Positions 10,293 through 21,879 of a stretch of DNA of 64,000 nt are shown here, piece after piece. The stretch is from Molanna angustata (taxonomy: Eukaryota; Arthropoda; Insecta; Trichoptera; Molannidae): positions 20,867,683 through 20,931,682 of the forward strand of contig OY754981.1 of NCBI GenBank assembly GCA_963576475.1, given 5' to 3'. The translations under genes and the position numbers were made by a program. The notes below the pieces were generated by a model, which saw only the letters and a program-made list of their open reading frames with translations, was not told the DNA's origin and did no database searches. Every line of letters begins with the position of its first letter. Positions within the stretch are counted from its first letter, which is position 1.

Positions 10293-12713
10293 GTGACTGA
10301 GTGGGATGATCTACCTCACAAAATATGTTTTCGATGTTCAGCAAAAGTTGCAGATTTTCATGAATTCCTGGACAAATGCATCAAAACGCAAGAAAACCTA
10401 TCATCCATGTTGGGAAAAGATTTCAATTATAAAAGAGACAAAAGTCAAAAAGTAAAAAATTCGTGGGAAGCAAAACTTAATAAAAATAAATTATCAAACG
10501 ATGAATATTGCGATGAACTAGTGAAGAAAGCATTAGAATCTGTGGCAACATTGAATGGTGGTGATAATCCTGAGGTACTATCTGCAATTTCAACCTTAAA
10601 TCAAGAAATGAGTTCATTAAAAACAAAAAAAGTCAAAATAAATTTAACTAGAGTGGATTGTTCCAATTACCCTGGTGTTGAAAATAAAGATGGCCATTTT
10701 TATTTAAAAAACAAGCCAACACCATTAAATGAATCGAAAAAAAAAAAAAAAGTAGGTTTTATAGAAAATGAAAAGGATGAACCAATATCTCAAGAAAAAC
10801 ATAAAAATGAAAGCAAAGTATCAGATAATATTAAAAAAATTGATTCTGAGAAAAGTTTAGCAGAATTAAAAATTGCTCTCAAAAATAAAGATAAAGCAAA
10901 ATCAGAGACACCTGAGAAGAAGAAAACATTGAAAGATAAAATGGATTCTCTGAAAGAATTTTTGGACATCAAATCTGTCCCACCCAAAATACCTGATAAT
11001 TTTAATGCGATAAAAGTTAGTTCAGTAGGGCAAATATACACATGTAATAAATGTGATCATTTGATTTTAGAAAAAGAAAAACTCTTTACTCATAAGTGTT
11101 CTAATGTAAAACATGTGTCGACAGTTGATCAAGTTTCTAGTTCCAACAGTATCACTTCACTACCTAAAAATAATCCACCAGATGAAAAAAGTAAAGAGGA
11201 CACTGAAAAAGGTTTTCAAAAACCATGTCCAGCACGAAGAAAAAGAAAAAGTGAATGGATAGCTCAATCCACTTCTGATTCTAAATCTGACAATGTAATA
11301 GTTTTGAAAAAAAATACAAGTACTTCCACACAAGTTTCAGATTCCCCTAATTCTAATGCTCAACCATCCGTATCAGTATCAAATCAATCAGATAATGTAA
11401 ATACAGTGACTCCAAATTTACCAATAATAATTTCAAATTCAAACTCTGTTCCATTACAACTATCTAATAGTTATTATTTAGTTCCATCGGGAAATAATTC
11501 TTTCATGTTACAAATGAGTCCTTATCCACTTATTGAATCTACTCAAACCAATGAAATTTCCAATCCCACTATTTCAAAAGTACCATTTCCAGCTTCTGCT
11601 GTGTCAGAATCAAGCAAAAACTCTGTTAAGTTAGGTAATGTATCAAATCAACAAATGAAACAACCAAATTTATTAAATCAACAAACAAAACGGCCAAATT
11701 TATCAAATCAACAAACGAAACAACCAAATTTATCAAATCAACAAACGAAACAACCAATTTTATTAAATCAACAAAAGAAACCATCAAATTTATCAAATCA
11801 ACAAACGAAACAACCAAATTCATCAAATCAACAAACGAAACAACCAACTTTTTCAAATCAACAAACAAGACAGTCAAATGGTCGAGGAAAACAGGTGGCT
11901 AAAAATACTCCCTCTAAAATACAGACAATACAATCGGTCAGTGAATTACCGACCAATCAAAAGCCATCAAGTCCAAACAAAAATAGTTTATTCCCGAAAA
12001 GTAAGACTATTGAGAAAGTAGTAACTTCCAGTCCAGAACCAGAGCCTAAAAGAAGAAGATTGTCTTTGTTAAATAAAAACCCCCCTGTAGAAGTTATAAA
12101 AAAAATTGCTACTAAGCCTTCTGCTCCTTATCCCATAGGGCTTCTGTGCAGAAACCCTGCGAATAATGATATACCTCCCATTCAACAACATCCAGATATC
12201 TTAGGGAATTCGTTTGATCGTATTCCACAAAACTCTGAAAAACAAATTTATCCACAATATACCATTTTGCCCCCGAAAACTCCAGGAAAAATTGTTATTG
12301 CGACAGTATCAAATAAAAAAAATATTGAGCCCCCTCCGAATACTCCAAAAAAACGTGGGAGGAAACCGAATGTTCCAGTGCAGCCCAAAGTTGATGAACC
12401 TGTTCCGACACCACAAATTAGTGCTACAGTTAATGAAGTGCAAAATCAGCATTTCTTTACTTATGTTAATCTCGATCCCATGTTGAGGCCTTCTTATGTT
12501 CTTCCGAATGAAATGGTTCAGGAGCCTCAATTAAGTACAACAACTCTGCCTAACAAAAAACCTGTTGCTCCTGAAGTGCAGAAATCCTCTGAAGCTAAAC
12601 CTAGTGAAGTACTTTCTAAATATGTATGTTCAATATGTGATTTGCAGTTTTCTAGGGAAAAGAAACTGCATGCACATGTGAAAACTCATTTTGAAGGATT
12701 TTATAACGAATAG
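10293..12713 (+). CDS. ZAD zinc-finger protein gene, exon 2 (to stop)
   Basis: Encodes residues 52-857. The acceptor is TTTCAG at 10287-10292; the 15 in-frame bases before it are intron. VTEWDDLPHKICFRC supplies the second cysteine pair of the ZAD (residues 63 and 66). Then follow a long Lys/Ser/Asn-rich linker, a C2HC-like finger (CNKCDHLILEKEKLFTHKC, about nt 11040-11100), basic nuclear-localisation-like clusters (ARRKRK, PKRRR), eight 10-residue NQQTKQPN repeats (11643-11882), an AT-hook-like KKRGRKP (about 12345), and a C-terminal classical C2H2 finger, CSICDLQFSREKKLHAHVKTH. ZAD proteins usually dimerise through the ZAD and bind DNA with several fingers; here only one good finger is seen, so DNA binding may depend on the AT-hook or partners. 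Orthology is not assigned. Confidence 0.9.
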   Translation: MTEWDDLPHKICFRCSAKVADFHEFLDKCIKTQENLSSMLGKDFNYKRDKSQKVKNSWEAKLNKNKLSNDEYCDELVKKALESVATLNGGDNPEVLSAISTLNQEMSSLKTKKVKINLTRVDCSNYPGVENKDGHFYLKNKPTPLNESKKKKKVGFIENEKDEPISQEKHKNESKVSDNIKKIDSEKSLAELKIALKNKDKAKSETPEKKKTLKDKMDSLKEFLDIKSVPPKIPDNFNAIKVSSVGQIYTCNKCDHLILEKEKLFTHKCSNVKHVSTVDQVSSSNSITSLPKNNPPDEKSKEDTEKGFQKPCPARRKRKSEWIAQSTSDSKSDNVIVLKKNTSTSTQVSDSPNSNAQPSVSVSNQSDNVNTVTPNLPIIISNSNSVPLQLSNSYYLVPSGNNSFMLQMSPYPLIESTQTNEISNPTISKVPFPASAVSESSKNSVKLGNVSNQQMKQPNLLNQQTKRPNLSNQQTKQPNLSNQQTKQPILLNQQKKPSNLSNQQTKQPNSSNQQTKQPTFSNQQTRQSNGRGKQVAKNTPSKIQTIQSVSELPTNQKPSSPNKNSLFPKSKTIEKVVTSSPEPEPKRRRLSLLNKNPPVEVIKKIATKPSAPYPIGLLCRNPANNDIPPIQQHPDILGNSFDRIPQNSEKQIYPQYTILPPKTPGKIVIATVSNKKNIEPPPNTPKKRGRKPNVPVQPKVDEPVPTPQISATVNEVQNQHFFTYVNLDPMLRPSYVLPNEMVQEPQLSTTTLPNKKPVAPEVQKSSEAKPSEVLSKYVCSICDLQFSREKKLHAHVKTHFEGFYNE
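11643..11882 (+). repeat. In-frame 30-bp tandem repeat coding eight 10-aa units
   Basis: Eight successive units of about 30 bp, core AAATCAACAAACGAAACAAC, encode (S/L)NQQTKQPN(L) with small changes. The length is a multiple of three throughout. The minus-strand open frame over it is a shadow. Confidence 0.95.
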
Positions 12714-14350
12714 ATGAGTAGTATATAAACAATATGCGTACTATTAAACCTTTTTAAGGTCATGGAGTTTTTCCTCGATAAATATAAAATTTGTTTAGCA
12801 AATTATATTTTTATTCATTGAAGATTTTTCAATTACAGATTTAAACCTATCACAATATTATGTAGATACGTTTTTGTCTCATTTCTCATGTAGGGAAAGA
12901 AATAAGAAGACCTAGATATTTTAACGGGGAACTAGGTTTTTATCTGGCAAAGCTGTAAAATAAGTGTGGTTTAATTATTTTTGTTGAAATATTGTACCGC
13001 TTAAGACTATCATTTTGATTTGTATTTACATATTTTTAATGTTAGGTTTAATATGCAGGTACATGTACATAATATATATTTAGTTTTACAAGTAAATAAT
13101 TTCCTAATTTTTAAGAGTACAATTGTAATTTGTATTTATCATCTTAAATTTATGTTGTTAATAACTTTAAGCTGACGACTTTATGTTTAATGCAATTTAT
13201 TTTTCTGTTAAACATTGAGATCTTTATACTTTTTGTACATTCATTCATTTGTTCCCTTATTTTTGTTTATTTGACTTTATTATTGAGTAGTTGAAAATAT
13301 CTACTGATGCTGGTTTCAGTTTTACAGTCTGCCTCGTTTTCTTCATTATAAATAAGGGCAGAGCTTGTGCTGCCTAATTTATTTACTATACTGGAGTAAA
13401 TAACATAGACGGTAATTTATTTTATTTCGCCTCCAAGATCAGGTCAGTTTCTGCCTCCAGCTGAATACAACCTTTCGGCATTGATATGAAAAAAACCTGG
13501 AACATTTGAAGAACTAGTGAATATACTTTCCGTAAAATTCTTCTAATGTAATTATACTACCATACACCTATTATTATACACAAACAAAAGTTTTCTTTCA
13601 ATCTTAACTGATGTTGGTCCTGAAATTTTATTAGATGCTTTTATTTTATTTAAATGCAAGGGGGCAAGAGTTGCTTACAGTTATAGGTGTTCGAAAAATA
13701 ATTTATTTACCTGGAATAATCGGGTATTGATGAGTTGAATTTTCATTTTATATTTTAAATATATCTACAATTTATTATAAGTAAAATGAGATGAATTTCA
13801 ATTGTTTTACATTGTAAATATTAGTATTAAGCGTCATTTTCAGTGTGTTAGTAAAATGCATATTAAGTCTTTATGCAGTAGTTCTCAATTTCACAAAGTC
13901 ATGATTAATATATGTATGTGTTATAAGTAGATTGTATAAATTGGCAGATTTTAATTTACCTAGACATTTCCTAAAATAGTATAAGAGATTACATCCAATA
14001 TTTTATTGACTCTTAATTCTTAAGTACATTATGATTTGGAACAAGATGCCTGCAGCATTATTTATTCTATCTTAGTTTTCATTTTACAGAAACGATTTTT
14101 AAGTTTTAAACTATTTTAGGAACATTTATTGAACGAATTTTGCATAGATATGATAAAAAAACACTACTACATTTTAAGTACACCATCTATGTAAATGCTG
14201 TAATAAGACAAAGAGATTTGTAAGAAAATAAAAAATGTAAGTTTATGTAAGCACTTATTACAAGTATGTAGCAAGAAGCTATTTTGAATTGCGTCCCAAC
14301 AGATTTTTTTCGTTTGTTCTCTGTCTTCAGTTTCATACAGATAATTTACA
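12714..14350 (+). other. Putative 3' UTR and intergenic AT-rich DNA
   Basis: No coding exon is seen. The sequence is AT-rich without recognised repeats, which fits a long 3' UTR of the ZAD gene. An AATAAA motif lies at about 14226, but such motifs are frequent in this composition, so the polyadenylation site is not decided. Confidence 0.35.
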
Positions 14351-14389
14351 GAACAGATTTGGTAGATGTTACCATGAGTTTGTGATGCA

Positions 14390-15200
14390 AGTAGAACTGA
14401 CAGCTTGTACTTGTGAAATCAACTATGGATAACACAAAATGTCCCGGAGTGAGTGGTGAGGTCCTGAAACACTGAGGTATTCACCGTCTCTCAGGGCCTG
14501 AAGCAAAAAGATGATTTCAATATTGTGTTGGAGCATTATTACAAGCACACGGATAGACACTGGCTCTACCATATGTCAATAAAAGCATCCAAATAGTCGT
14601 CTATGCAGATAACATGAAAATCATTGGTAGATTGCTAAAAGCCATTCAAGAAGTATTTGATTTCCCGGAAGCAGGGACCCTTGATGTCGGACTGAAAATT
14701 ATTGTACAAAAATGATGATACAGAGTAGAAACTCACCACGTAGAACAGGAGGAATGATACAGTTTAAAGACAACTACTGTTGAAATGAAATTGTCAAAAC
14801 CAATTTACCAACCTTGGCTCTATTCTAACAGAAAAAAAGATAGAATCCAACTGAGATTAAAAGAAAGATCACGGCTGCCAATAAGACATATTTCTCGCTG
14901 TTACCAGTGTGTACACCTCACAGAGTGCACAGGAAAACTAAAATTACTCTTTACAAGACTACAGTCAGAACTGTGTTGGCATATGGTTGCGAGGCACTGA
15001 CCTTAACAGTGAGGATGACAGATGTTGGACTCATTTGAGACCAAATTCCTGCGGAGGATCTGTGGACCGGTTTTAGAAAGTGGTTCAGGGAGAATCCAGG
15101 GTAATTATTGATTGTATACCAGGCCCCATGAAGGTGCTTGCGGAGGGAAGCCAAGGCTCGATTTGGAGTATAGTGCCATCGAAGAAGGATTGACAGCACT
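14390..15200 (+). pseudogene. Decayed RTE-like reverse transcriptase
   Basis: Readable plus-strand pieces in several frames are QIVVYADNMKIIGR (a YADD-type box changed to YADN), NLGSILTEK, TAANKTYFSLL, VLAYGCEALTLT, FETKFLRRICGPV and a tail. Order matches an RTE-type polyprotein from the RT box to the C terminus. Frameshifts and stops are many. Confidence 0.8.
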
Positions 15201-15202
15201 TT

Positions 15203-15580
15203 GTATATTATCTTCTTTTTCTTAGCCTTGTCCTACTCTATTGTCAGGGCTGGTATTTCAGCTTTATCCATGAGCTTATTCATACTACCCCACCTCATGG
15301 ATAGTGGACATCTTTTTCTTTTCCTGTTTTCTGGGAGTGCTAGAGCATTTTGCACCACATGACCATTTTGGCTTCTCATTACATGTCCATACCATCAGAG
15401 TTAAAATTATCAAGCTTCGTCGCTCCGCCTGCCCATCTCAACATTTTCATTTAATTTACATGTAGTTTTTTTTCATGTGTACCTTTTACTGTCTAGCACT
15501 CCGCACCGTATGTCATTGCAGGTCTCACAGCTGTTTTATAAACCTTGCCCTTGGTTTTTTATTTTTCACAAAAAAATGAA
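15203..15580 (-). pseudogene. Decayed RTE-like LINE C-terminal fragment
   Basis: The minus strand reads like the AVRPAMTYGAECW-to-LRWAGG region of RTE polyproteins in broken frames. Its 3' end is at the low coordinate, where a TTCTTTTTC pyrimidine run (GAA-like tail on the minus strand) occurs. It abuts the plus-strand remnant at 14390-15200. Confidence 0.6.
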
Positions 15581-16129
15581 TATGTCCTTGTTAAATAAGT
15601 ACATATACATCGTGGATCATTACAGAACGCCCCTGAGTGTTATCCATTTACTCCAGGCCACGTTCACCCTATGGGAGACGTTGGCTTCCGCTGAAAGAAC
15701 CGACTGAGTGTTTGAAGGTTGTCATTGTATTTGAAAAATAGTAGCTAATTTATTTGTCAATGAAGTGTTATTGTGATAATTTATGTATTAGTAAAATATG
15801 CTTCAAATTGATTTAGATTAAAACTAAAATCAATTTATATCCTAGTCATTCAAAATCAACACACAATAATAATAAGAAACCGTGCATTTTGTATTTTATA
15901 TATTTTACCTATGTATTTATTTTTCAATTCTTAAGTAATTTAACAAATTCAGTTGCACAAAACACTGTAAAACTCTTAAAGGTATAATAACGGCGCATAA
16001 AAACAGAGTTTCACATACAATCTCAAAGGAACAGATCTTAAGTCAAAGAATGAACAAAAAGACTAAAAAAATAAACCTATGTAGCAAGATATTATATATA
16101 GGAAATTTTAAAAATAGAATATCTAAATG

Positions 16130-16360
16130 GAGGTTTTTCATTTCGCCGTTTGACCGGACTTGCTCCCCAGTTTTAAAATATGGTTACCAAGTTTGGAAAC
16201 CTTAGTTTGAAAGAGATATAAACATGGAAAAGGTGCACAGAGATGGTTTGCCAAACTGGGAAAATGCCTCGGATACTAGATCTGAATGTGTTGGACCTCA
16301 TTACTCTAGAGGATCGGAGAAAGAGGGAATCTCATAGGAATGTTTAAATTACTAAACTAA
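16130..16360 (+). pseudogene. CR1/jockey-like LINE C-terminal fragment
   Basis: Plus-strand frames read LVRPVLKYGYQVWKP, FERDINMEKV, LNVLDLITLEDRRKR-type text. This matches the region after the RT domain in CR1/jockey-type polyproteins. Broken by frameshifts. The flanks 15600-16120 and 16400-17400 hold nothing I recognise. Confidence 0.7.
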
Positions 16361-17419
16361 CACTATGACTGCCCTGAACTGTAGCTTATTTTTGCCTCAG
16401 CCAAAAACTAATTTAAGAGGTCATAGTTTGAAGCTTAACAATCACGTTTGGCCATTTTTTGATCAATAGAGTTGTGTATGCGCAGAATGGCCTGCCATCG
16501 GAACTTTATGCTGCACAAAGTGTTAACTGTTTAAAAATAAACTTGACAGACTGAACAAGTGAATACTATTCGTGAATACGAGAACAAGTGAATACGAGAT
16601 CAGCATAGCTGTGTGTTGTGTAAGTGCATAATAATACAGGCAATTCCAGATCATAAGTCTAGGTTCATGATTTTCTTATGGGGAACACATCTTGCAGAAC
16701 ACATATTTTAGGTTTTTTTTTGCTCAGTTGGTAGGTGCATAAACCTTCCACCTCTTTGACGAAAGTTCTTAAGATATTTGCCGATGCCTATCTGATACTA
16801 CTGCCTAGGTATATTATTCACTGTTGAATTATACAACATGCTTACAATTAATATATGTGCTTTTTTAAAATCTGCTATAATTATTGTAAAAGGTTATTTT
16901 TTAAAATTCATTATCTTGTTAGGTTATTTGTTTTAAGTGACATTTTTCGATATTGACATAATCTTTAAAGCCAGGGCTGTATATTGATAATTATACCAAT
17001 ATATCAAGAGATTTTTTTTAAGAAATAGTGACCTTACTCAGTTTAAAATATGGCCACTAGTTCTTTCATAATGTTTTTTTTTTATAAAATTATAACGAAG
17101 TTATTAAATGTCGCTTAAAAGAATTAGCCTTTCACCCCTCAATATATAGTATAGTTATAAAATGTACAAATTTGAGTAAATAAAAAAATGTAATTTTGAA
17201 TATGAAAAGTTGTCATGGGATTATTTTAAGGCTATCCATCTTTCTGATGTTATTTTTACAAGTTGAAGAATAGTAGCAGTCGAAAAAAAATATTAAAACA
17301 AAACACATGTTTTGAGTCACAATTTTGAGTGTTTGTATCGAAGTATGTATATATTGAAAAAATAAAGTTACATACATAACAAAACTTTTTTATTTTATTC
17401 CAACTGAAAAACTGATTAA

Positions 17420-18420
17420 TAGTTGCATGTAGTACATGAGATCCAACTGTTGAGATGGCGATAGTATATTTAGTTATATAAAAATCATAAATCCAAATTA
17501 TTGAATATTTTAAGATATTTTGTTTTCTATACAAAACATGTAGATGTGTATGTAAGGATAGGACAGTATGTAGGTCAGTCCTTTTTTTTTCAGAATATGA
17601 AAAAACTTTGATGATATGTATGTAAGTTTGGAGATTAAGTATCAAACTATTAGATATTGTGTTGTGTATACTGCCATACGAAATTGTAGGAAACAATGGC
17701 GTAGCTAAATTAAATTTTTAGAAAAAATGTAATTTGTACTACTTACTATAATGTACATATTTTTTGTAGAAAATTTAATTATCTAGTTGGGATGTTCGGC
17801 GTTTTTTGATATTTTCAAAAAATTTGGAAATATAGACACAAACACAAATTTATCATAAATAAAATATTTACTTTATAAAAAATGTTTGAGAAACTCTGGA
17901 ACTTTCTAAAAAAATGAATTTGAGATTTTGTATTTGTCTATATTCATATCAATTTTCATAGTTTTAGCGTATGTGGGTTTTGAGAAGATATATGGAAAGA
18001 TAAAGCCAAAATTCTAAATTTGATAACCTCCGACTGAAATAAAAATACGAAATTCTGTGTATAAAAGTTTTGTAGGCTTAGAATTTTCTGTATACTGTCT
18101 GAAATTTAAGGCTATGTGAATTTTGCGAGGTGAAAAGTACAGGCTGCTTCAAATGATTATAAAGGGCTGCAATAGAGGGACGCCTCATAATAGGAAGACG
18201 TCAGATGTCATGGCTCCGCAACATTCGTGAGTGGACCAGCATCAGAGACGTCGGCGAATTGTTCCATACGGCGGCGGATAGAGATGCCTTCTCAGCAGTT
18301 ATCGGGGGGACCCGATATGGCATGAAGAAAAAAAGAATCAAGTGGATCAAATAAGGAGACAGACACACTTAATGTTCTACTCCGAATTCTAAGTAAATTC
18401 ATGTATGAAACATTATATGC
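17420..18420. repeat. Interspersed repeat R1, copy 3
   Basis: Begins GTTGCATGTAGTACATGAGA and follows copy 1 nearly end to end. It lacks both the RTE insert and the hAT MITE found in copy 1; the single TTAGATATTGTG at about 17650 is the unoccupied MITE site. Its own distal part is interrupted at 18140-18345. Confidence 0.75.
18140..18345 (+). pseudogene. RTE-like 3'-end fragment inside R1 copy 3
   Basis: Plus strand reads KYRLLQMIIKG, then frame-shifted GRR..MSWLRNIREWT-type and a GDPIWHEE-like end, with an AAGAAAAAAAGAA tail. Homologous to the low-coordinate part of 115-976. It splits the R1 text GAGGT...GGATCAAATAAGG. Confidence 0.7.
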
Positions 18421-18619
18421 TACGTTTATAATCTTGCGTATTTGACAATATGGCGAATTTATTTTTACATTGCTAACATTTTAAATATTTCGCTACGCTG
18501 TAAACGTACACAGACTTAGATTTTATAAATAAGTTTAAAACTCATTTATATTGTCAAATTGGTATATATCAAAAAACAACTTTTATTATTCTTACATTGT
18601 GACGAATACTACAGAATTA

Positions 18620-18794
18620 AACAATAATATTATTACTTAAAATAAGTAAAAACAATTATTTAACTTTTTTCCACTTGATAAGTGGAAATTATTTAAATAG
18701 TGGAAATTATATAAATTAGTGGAAATTAAATATTATCAAGTGGAAAAAAGTTAAATAAATATTTTTACTTATTTTAAGTAATAATATTATTGTT
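18620..18794. mobile_element. Fold-back AT-rich element with 61-bp arms
   Basis: Left arm 18620-18680 and right arm 18734-18794 are near-perfect reverse complements (outer end AACAATAATATTATTACTTA, inner end CCACTTGATA). The loop holds AGTGGAAATTA direct repeats. No ORF. Lies just downstream of the Gdown1 stop codon. Confidence 0.7.
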
Positions 18795-19077
18795 ATAATG
18801 GAATTCCATCACGAACTCTCAGTCAACAAACTGGAATTAACTACAGAATTAGTTTATTCAACTTATTGTGATCTATATTTTGTCATAATATCTGGCGAAG
18901 TTTAGTTTCTTCCATCTGACAACATTATTAATTCTTACCAATGCAAAGATAAAAAAGGGATTATTAATTGAAACGGTCTATAGCTCCATTTGTTTGATTT
19001 GAGACATCTTTTGAATATATAAAAAAAAAGAAAAAATCTTTTTGTGTAAAAATATATAATATATTTACATTTCTTAG

Positions 19078-19299
19078 TTAACTCATTACTGTGAATACTA
19101 CACCACCATCTGTAGGTTCTTCATCGTGTATTTCTTTATCACTCAATTCATTATCTGAAGAATCATTTGAATTGTCACTGTCTATGTCAACAATTTCTCT
19201 ATATTTACCACCTGAAGAAGACAAGAGTATTGGCAAATCTCCAATGGATCGTCCTAACTGCACAGCTAACTTTTCTGCGGCATGCTTTACTTGAATTTC
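19078..19299 (-). CDS. POLR2M/Gdown1 homologue, exon 3 (C terminus)
   Basis: Encodes the last 73 aa, starting EIQVKHAAEKLAVQLGRS and continuing SSGGKYREIVDIDSD before an acidic Asp/Ser/Glu tail. The acceptor is TTTCAG (minus strand) directly before 19299, phase 0. The pattern of an Ala/Lys-rich helix, then GxYRE and an acidic end is the conserved C-terminal region of POLR2M (GRINL1A). The stop is TAA at 19080-19078. Confidence 0.85.
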   Translation of the reverse strand, partial: EIQVKHAAEKLAVQLGRSIGDLPILLSSSGGKYREIVDIDSDNSNDSSDNELSDKEIHDEEPTDGGVVFTVMS

Positions 19300-19368
19300 C
19301 TGAAATTAATTATAAAAATAATATGATTTATTGAGTGTGTACCAAAATATGGAATCCTATACCTCTTA

Positions 19369-19461
19369 GATGGGTCGATGGCAGAGTGGTTAGCGCGCTG
19401 GGCTATTAATCCAGTAGTTGTGAGTTCGAATCCTGCCTCGACCGATTTCGTTCACCTATAG
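19369..19461 (+). repeat. tRNA-derived SINE S1 head, in Gdown1 intron 2
   Basis: GATGGGTCGATGGCAGAGTG (A-box) and GTGAGTTCGAATCC (B-box) followed by the family body GACCGATTTCGTTCACCTAT. Acceptor-stem-like ends GGTCGA and TCGACC can pair, but the copy is part of the SINE family and continues past the tRNA-like region. Confidence 0.8.
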
Positions 19462-20075
19462 TTTTCGTTTTGCTATTTTATTTTGTGATTCTGTGTAATT
19501 TGCTTTATTCTTTCAAAACTCGCAGTTTCCAGGGGCACCACATGGAGGTTCCTGCCTTTAGCTGATAATCAAAATAATAATAAAAAAAAACAATTCGCCC
19601 ACACATTTGGCAACATTGTAAATATTTAAGTAATGTTGGATAAGTCTTGTAAAATATAGTTTCATTTAGATGATGATAATAATGAGCTACCTCGGCGAAG
19701 ACTTTTGGTCATTGTAGTGACATACATTATTACATATATTGCGTCATCACATCTTTCAGCGACACCAAAGATTTCCACTGAAATCCCCGCATTTCTGATA
19801 GTAACACATTCCCAAACACAGGATCCAACATTCCTGTCCGGCCGTTAGACACAGGAAATCGCATGTACTCACTGCACACATCGCGGTCATGCACCATCAT
19901 CTCAACAGTCTTCAACCAATTCGCGAACTAACTACCACCCTTCACACCACATATCTCCACAGTCATAATAAATTGAATTTGTGAAAAACACATACGTTAT
20001 ATTTTATTTGTTAATTTTAAAATGGATTTCCATTCTACTAACACAAAAAACTTATGAATTATAAAAAAAATGTAC

Positions 20076-20706
20076 CTTTATTTTTTGCCTTTGAATGTCT
20101 TGTAACCGGAAAGACTCTTGAAGGGGAATTTCTTGAACAGGTCCATGGATAGAAGGAGGAGGAGTAGCCGATGTATTTTCCCAATGTTCACCCTTCTTTC
20201 GTTTCATTTCTTTACTGGGATCATGTACATTAGATACAGTTGTCTTGTACGGTTTAAAGTTTTTTCCTTTTAATTTAGGTCTATCCACCGTTTTCTCCAT
20301 AACATGCTGACAAAACTGTTCACAACTATGTACTTCATAACCGTTATCTTCATTGAATGATTTTATTTCCGCTATATCCTCTGGTTTTATAAGAGGCTCG
20401 TCTTCTTTGAGGACGATAATTTTCTTTTTCATATCTGTGCTACTGGCTATTATTGCTAAGGGATCTTCAGGTTCACTATCATCATCTGAATCTAAGCATT
20501 CAACAGACACTAACTTATCTTTACTTCTCTCCCATTCTATGTTGTCAATAAATGTTTTGTTAGAATCTCCATTTGGGGATATTTTTAAATGTGAAAGAAT
20601 ATTGCATGATTCATCAACATCATCTCTCAAAGCTATTTCTTTCATAACTCTGTTTCGAAAAGATATTATTTTTTCACCTTTATCAGGCAGTTTTTTGACA
20701 AAGAAT
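20076..20706 (-). CDS. POLR2M/Gdown1 homologue, exon 2 (main exon)
   Basis: Gdown1 (POLR2M) binds RNA polymerase II to form the Mediator-dependent Pol II(G) form and controls pausing in the nucleus. The exon starts at TTTACAG and its first base completes a lysine codon begun in exon 1, giving KFFVKKLPDKGEKI, the LPDKG(K/E)KI signature of the family. It then has an acidic/serine linker, LKGKNFKPYKT, and EIPLQESFRLQDIQRQKIK, which runs straight into exon 3. The donor GTACAT leaves phase 0. Exons 1-3 total 329 codons, close to the ~368 aa I know for the human protein. Family placement is from memory of both conserved ends and not from a search. Confidence 0.87.
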
Positions 20707-20959
20707 CTGTAAATAAATAAATGTATTTTTATTTATTTAATAATTTGTATTTTTGAAACACCTAAATCACACTTAATATTATATTGTTTTAAGTAAATTA
20801 AACGAGAAATGGTTTGAATCTATTATTAGACTCAGTATCATTTATTAATAACCATTTTTTGTATATTTCTTATAAAGGTCAAGTAAGAAAAGTGCTCTTT
20901 ACATGTAAAAAAAAAATTATTATGTCCCAGGAAGTAGGAAGCATCAATAATTCAAATTT

Positions 20960-21740
20960 ATACTGATATTAAAACAATTTTTTATAATTTTTAAGAACAC
21001 TATTACCGCCAGGTAGAACTGGGTAACGTTCGGAACATAGAGTGAATCGCTGACCAGCACAAAGTGGGTAGCCCAACCCCATGTTCTTATTACCTTGGCA
21101 CTGGCACTGTGTTTCTCCGCTACTGAATATGCTACACCAGTATGGTACAATTCATCACACGCAAAAAGGGAGAATGTGGCAACAGCCAGATTAATATCTG
21201 GTTGACTAAAACCGACCCCCACTAAAGAACATCCAATTGTGGGCATTGCCCCCTCCTAAGATCAGACGGTGTGTTGCAGCAGAAGTCAAACGGAGCAAGC
21301 AGCAAATTGACCCTAGAGACCCAATGTATGGCTCACAGCTGCATCAGTGCAGACTCAAGTCTAGAAAAGGCTTCCTGTAGATGACCACCCCTATAGTTGG
21401 CCTAACAGCTGTCACTGTGACGTGATTGTGTTAAACCCACACAGTTGCCACCTGCGGAGGACGTGTCAGTGGGACAGAACCTGCCTTATCCAACATGGAG
21501 AGCGCTCAATAGGCTCAGAACGGGTGTCTCCTGCTGTTACAGTGACCTCAAGAAATAGGATTACAGAGAGGAAGACATTTGCGAGTGTGGGGCCAGACAG
21601 GACAACGTGCACCTACTGTCATGCCCCATGATAGAAGCGATATGCGCACACCAAGACACAGTGGTAGCACACTAGTGGAATCCGGGTGGCCGAACATTGG
21701 GGGCTGTGAAAATGATGGTATTTCGGACATGGAAAGTAAT
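20960..21740 (+). pseudogene. Decayed jockey/I-like LINE C-terminal fragment
   Basis: The plus strand contains ADQHKVGSPTP-like text, then PPPKIRRCVAAEVKRSKQQI and DPRDPMYGSQLHQCRLKSRK, and later CECGARQDNVHLLSCPMIEA, in shifted frames. This is the zinc-finger-like C-terminal domain also found in frame-shifted form at 57309-57480. It lies in Gdown1 intron 1. Confidence 0.7.
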
Positions 21741-21879
21741 TATTGCAAATAGACACTTGTATTGTACACAGTGTTAATTATTTAAAGAAAGCATCCCCAT
21801 ATTAACAAGAGGTACCTGAGAATATTAGAAAAAATCATACAAGATTTTACAATTTTTTTTTTTTTTAATCTTGTTTTTT

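Noticed and set aside
14226..14231. AATAAA as the ZAD-gene polyadenylation signal
   Set aside because: 1.5 kb past the stop and one of many such hexamers in AT-rich DNA; cannot be decided from sequence.
19369..19461. Possible tRNA gene (pairing GGTCGA/TCGACC ends)
   Set aside because: It is one of several diverged S1 SINE copies sharing the same non-tRNA downstream body; the arms are imperfect.
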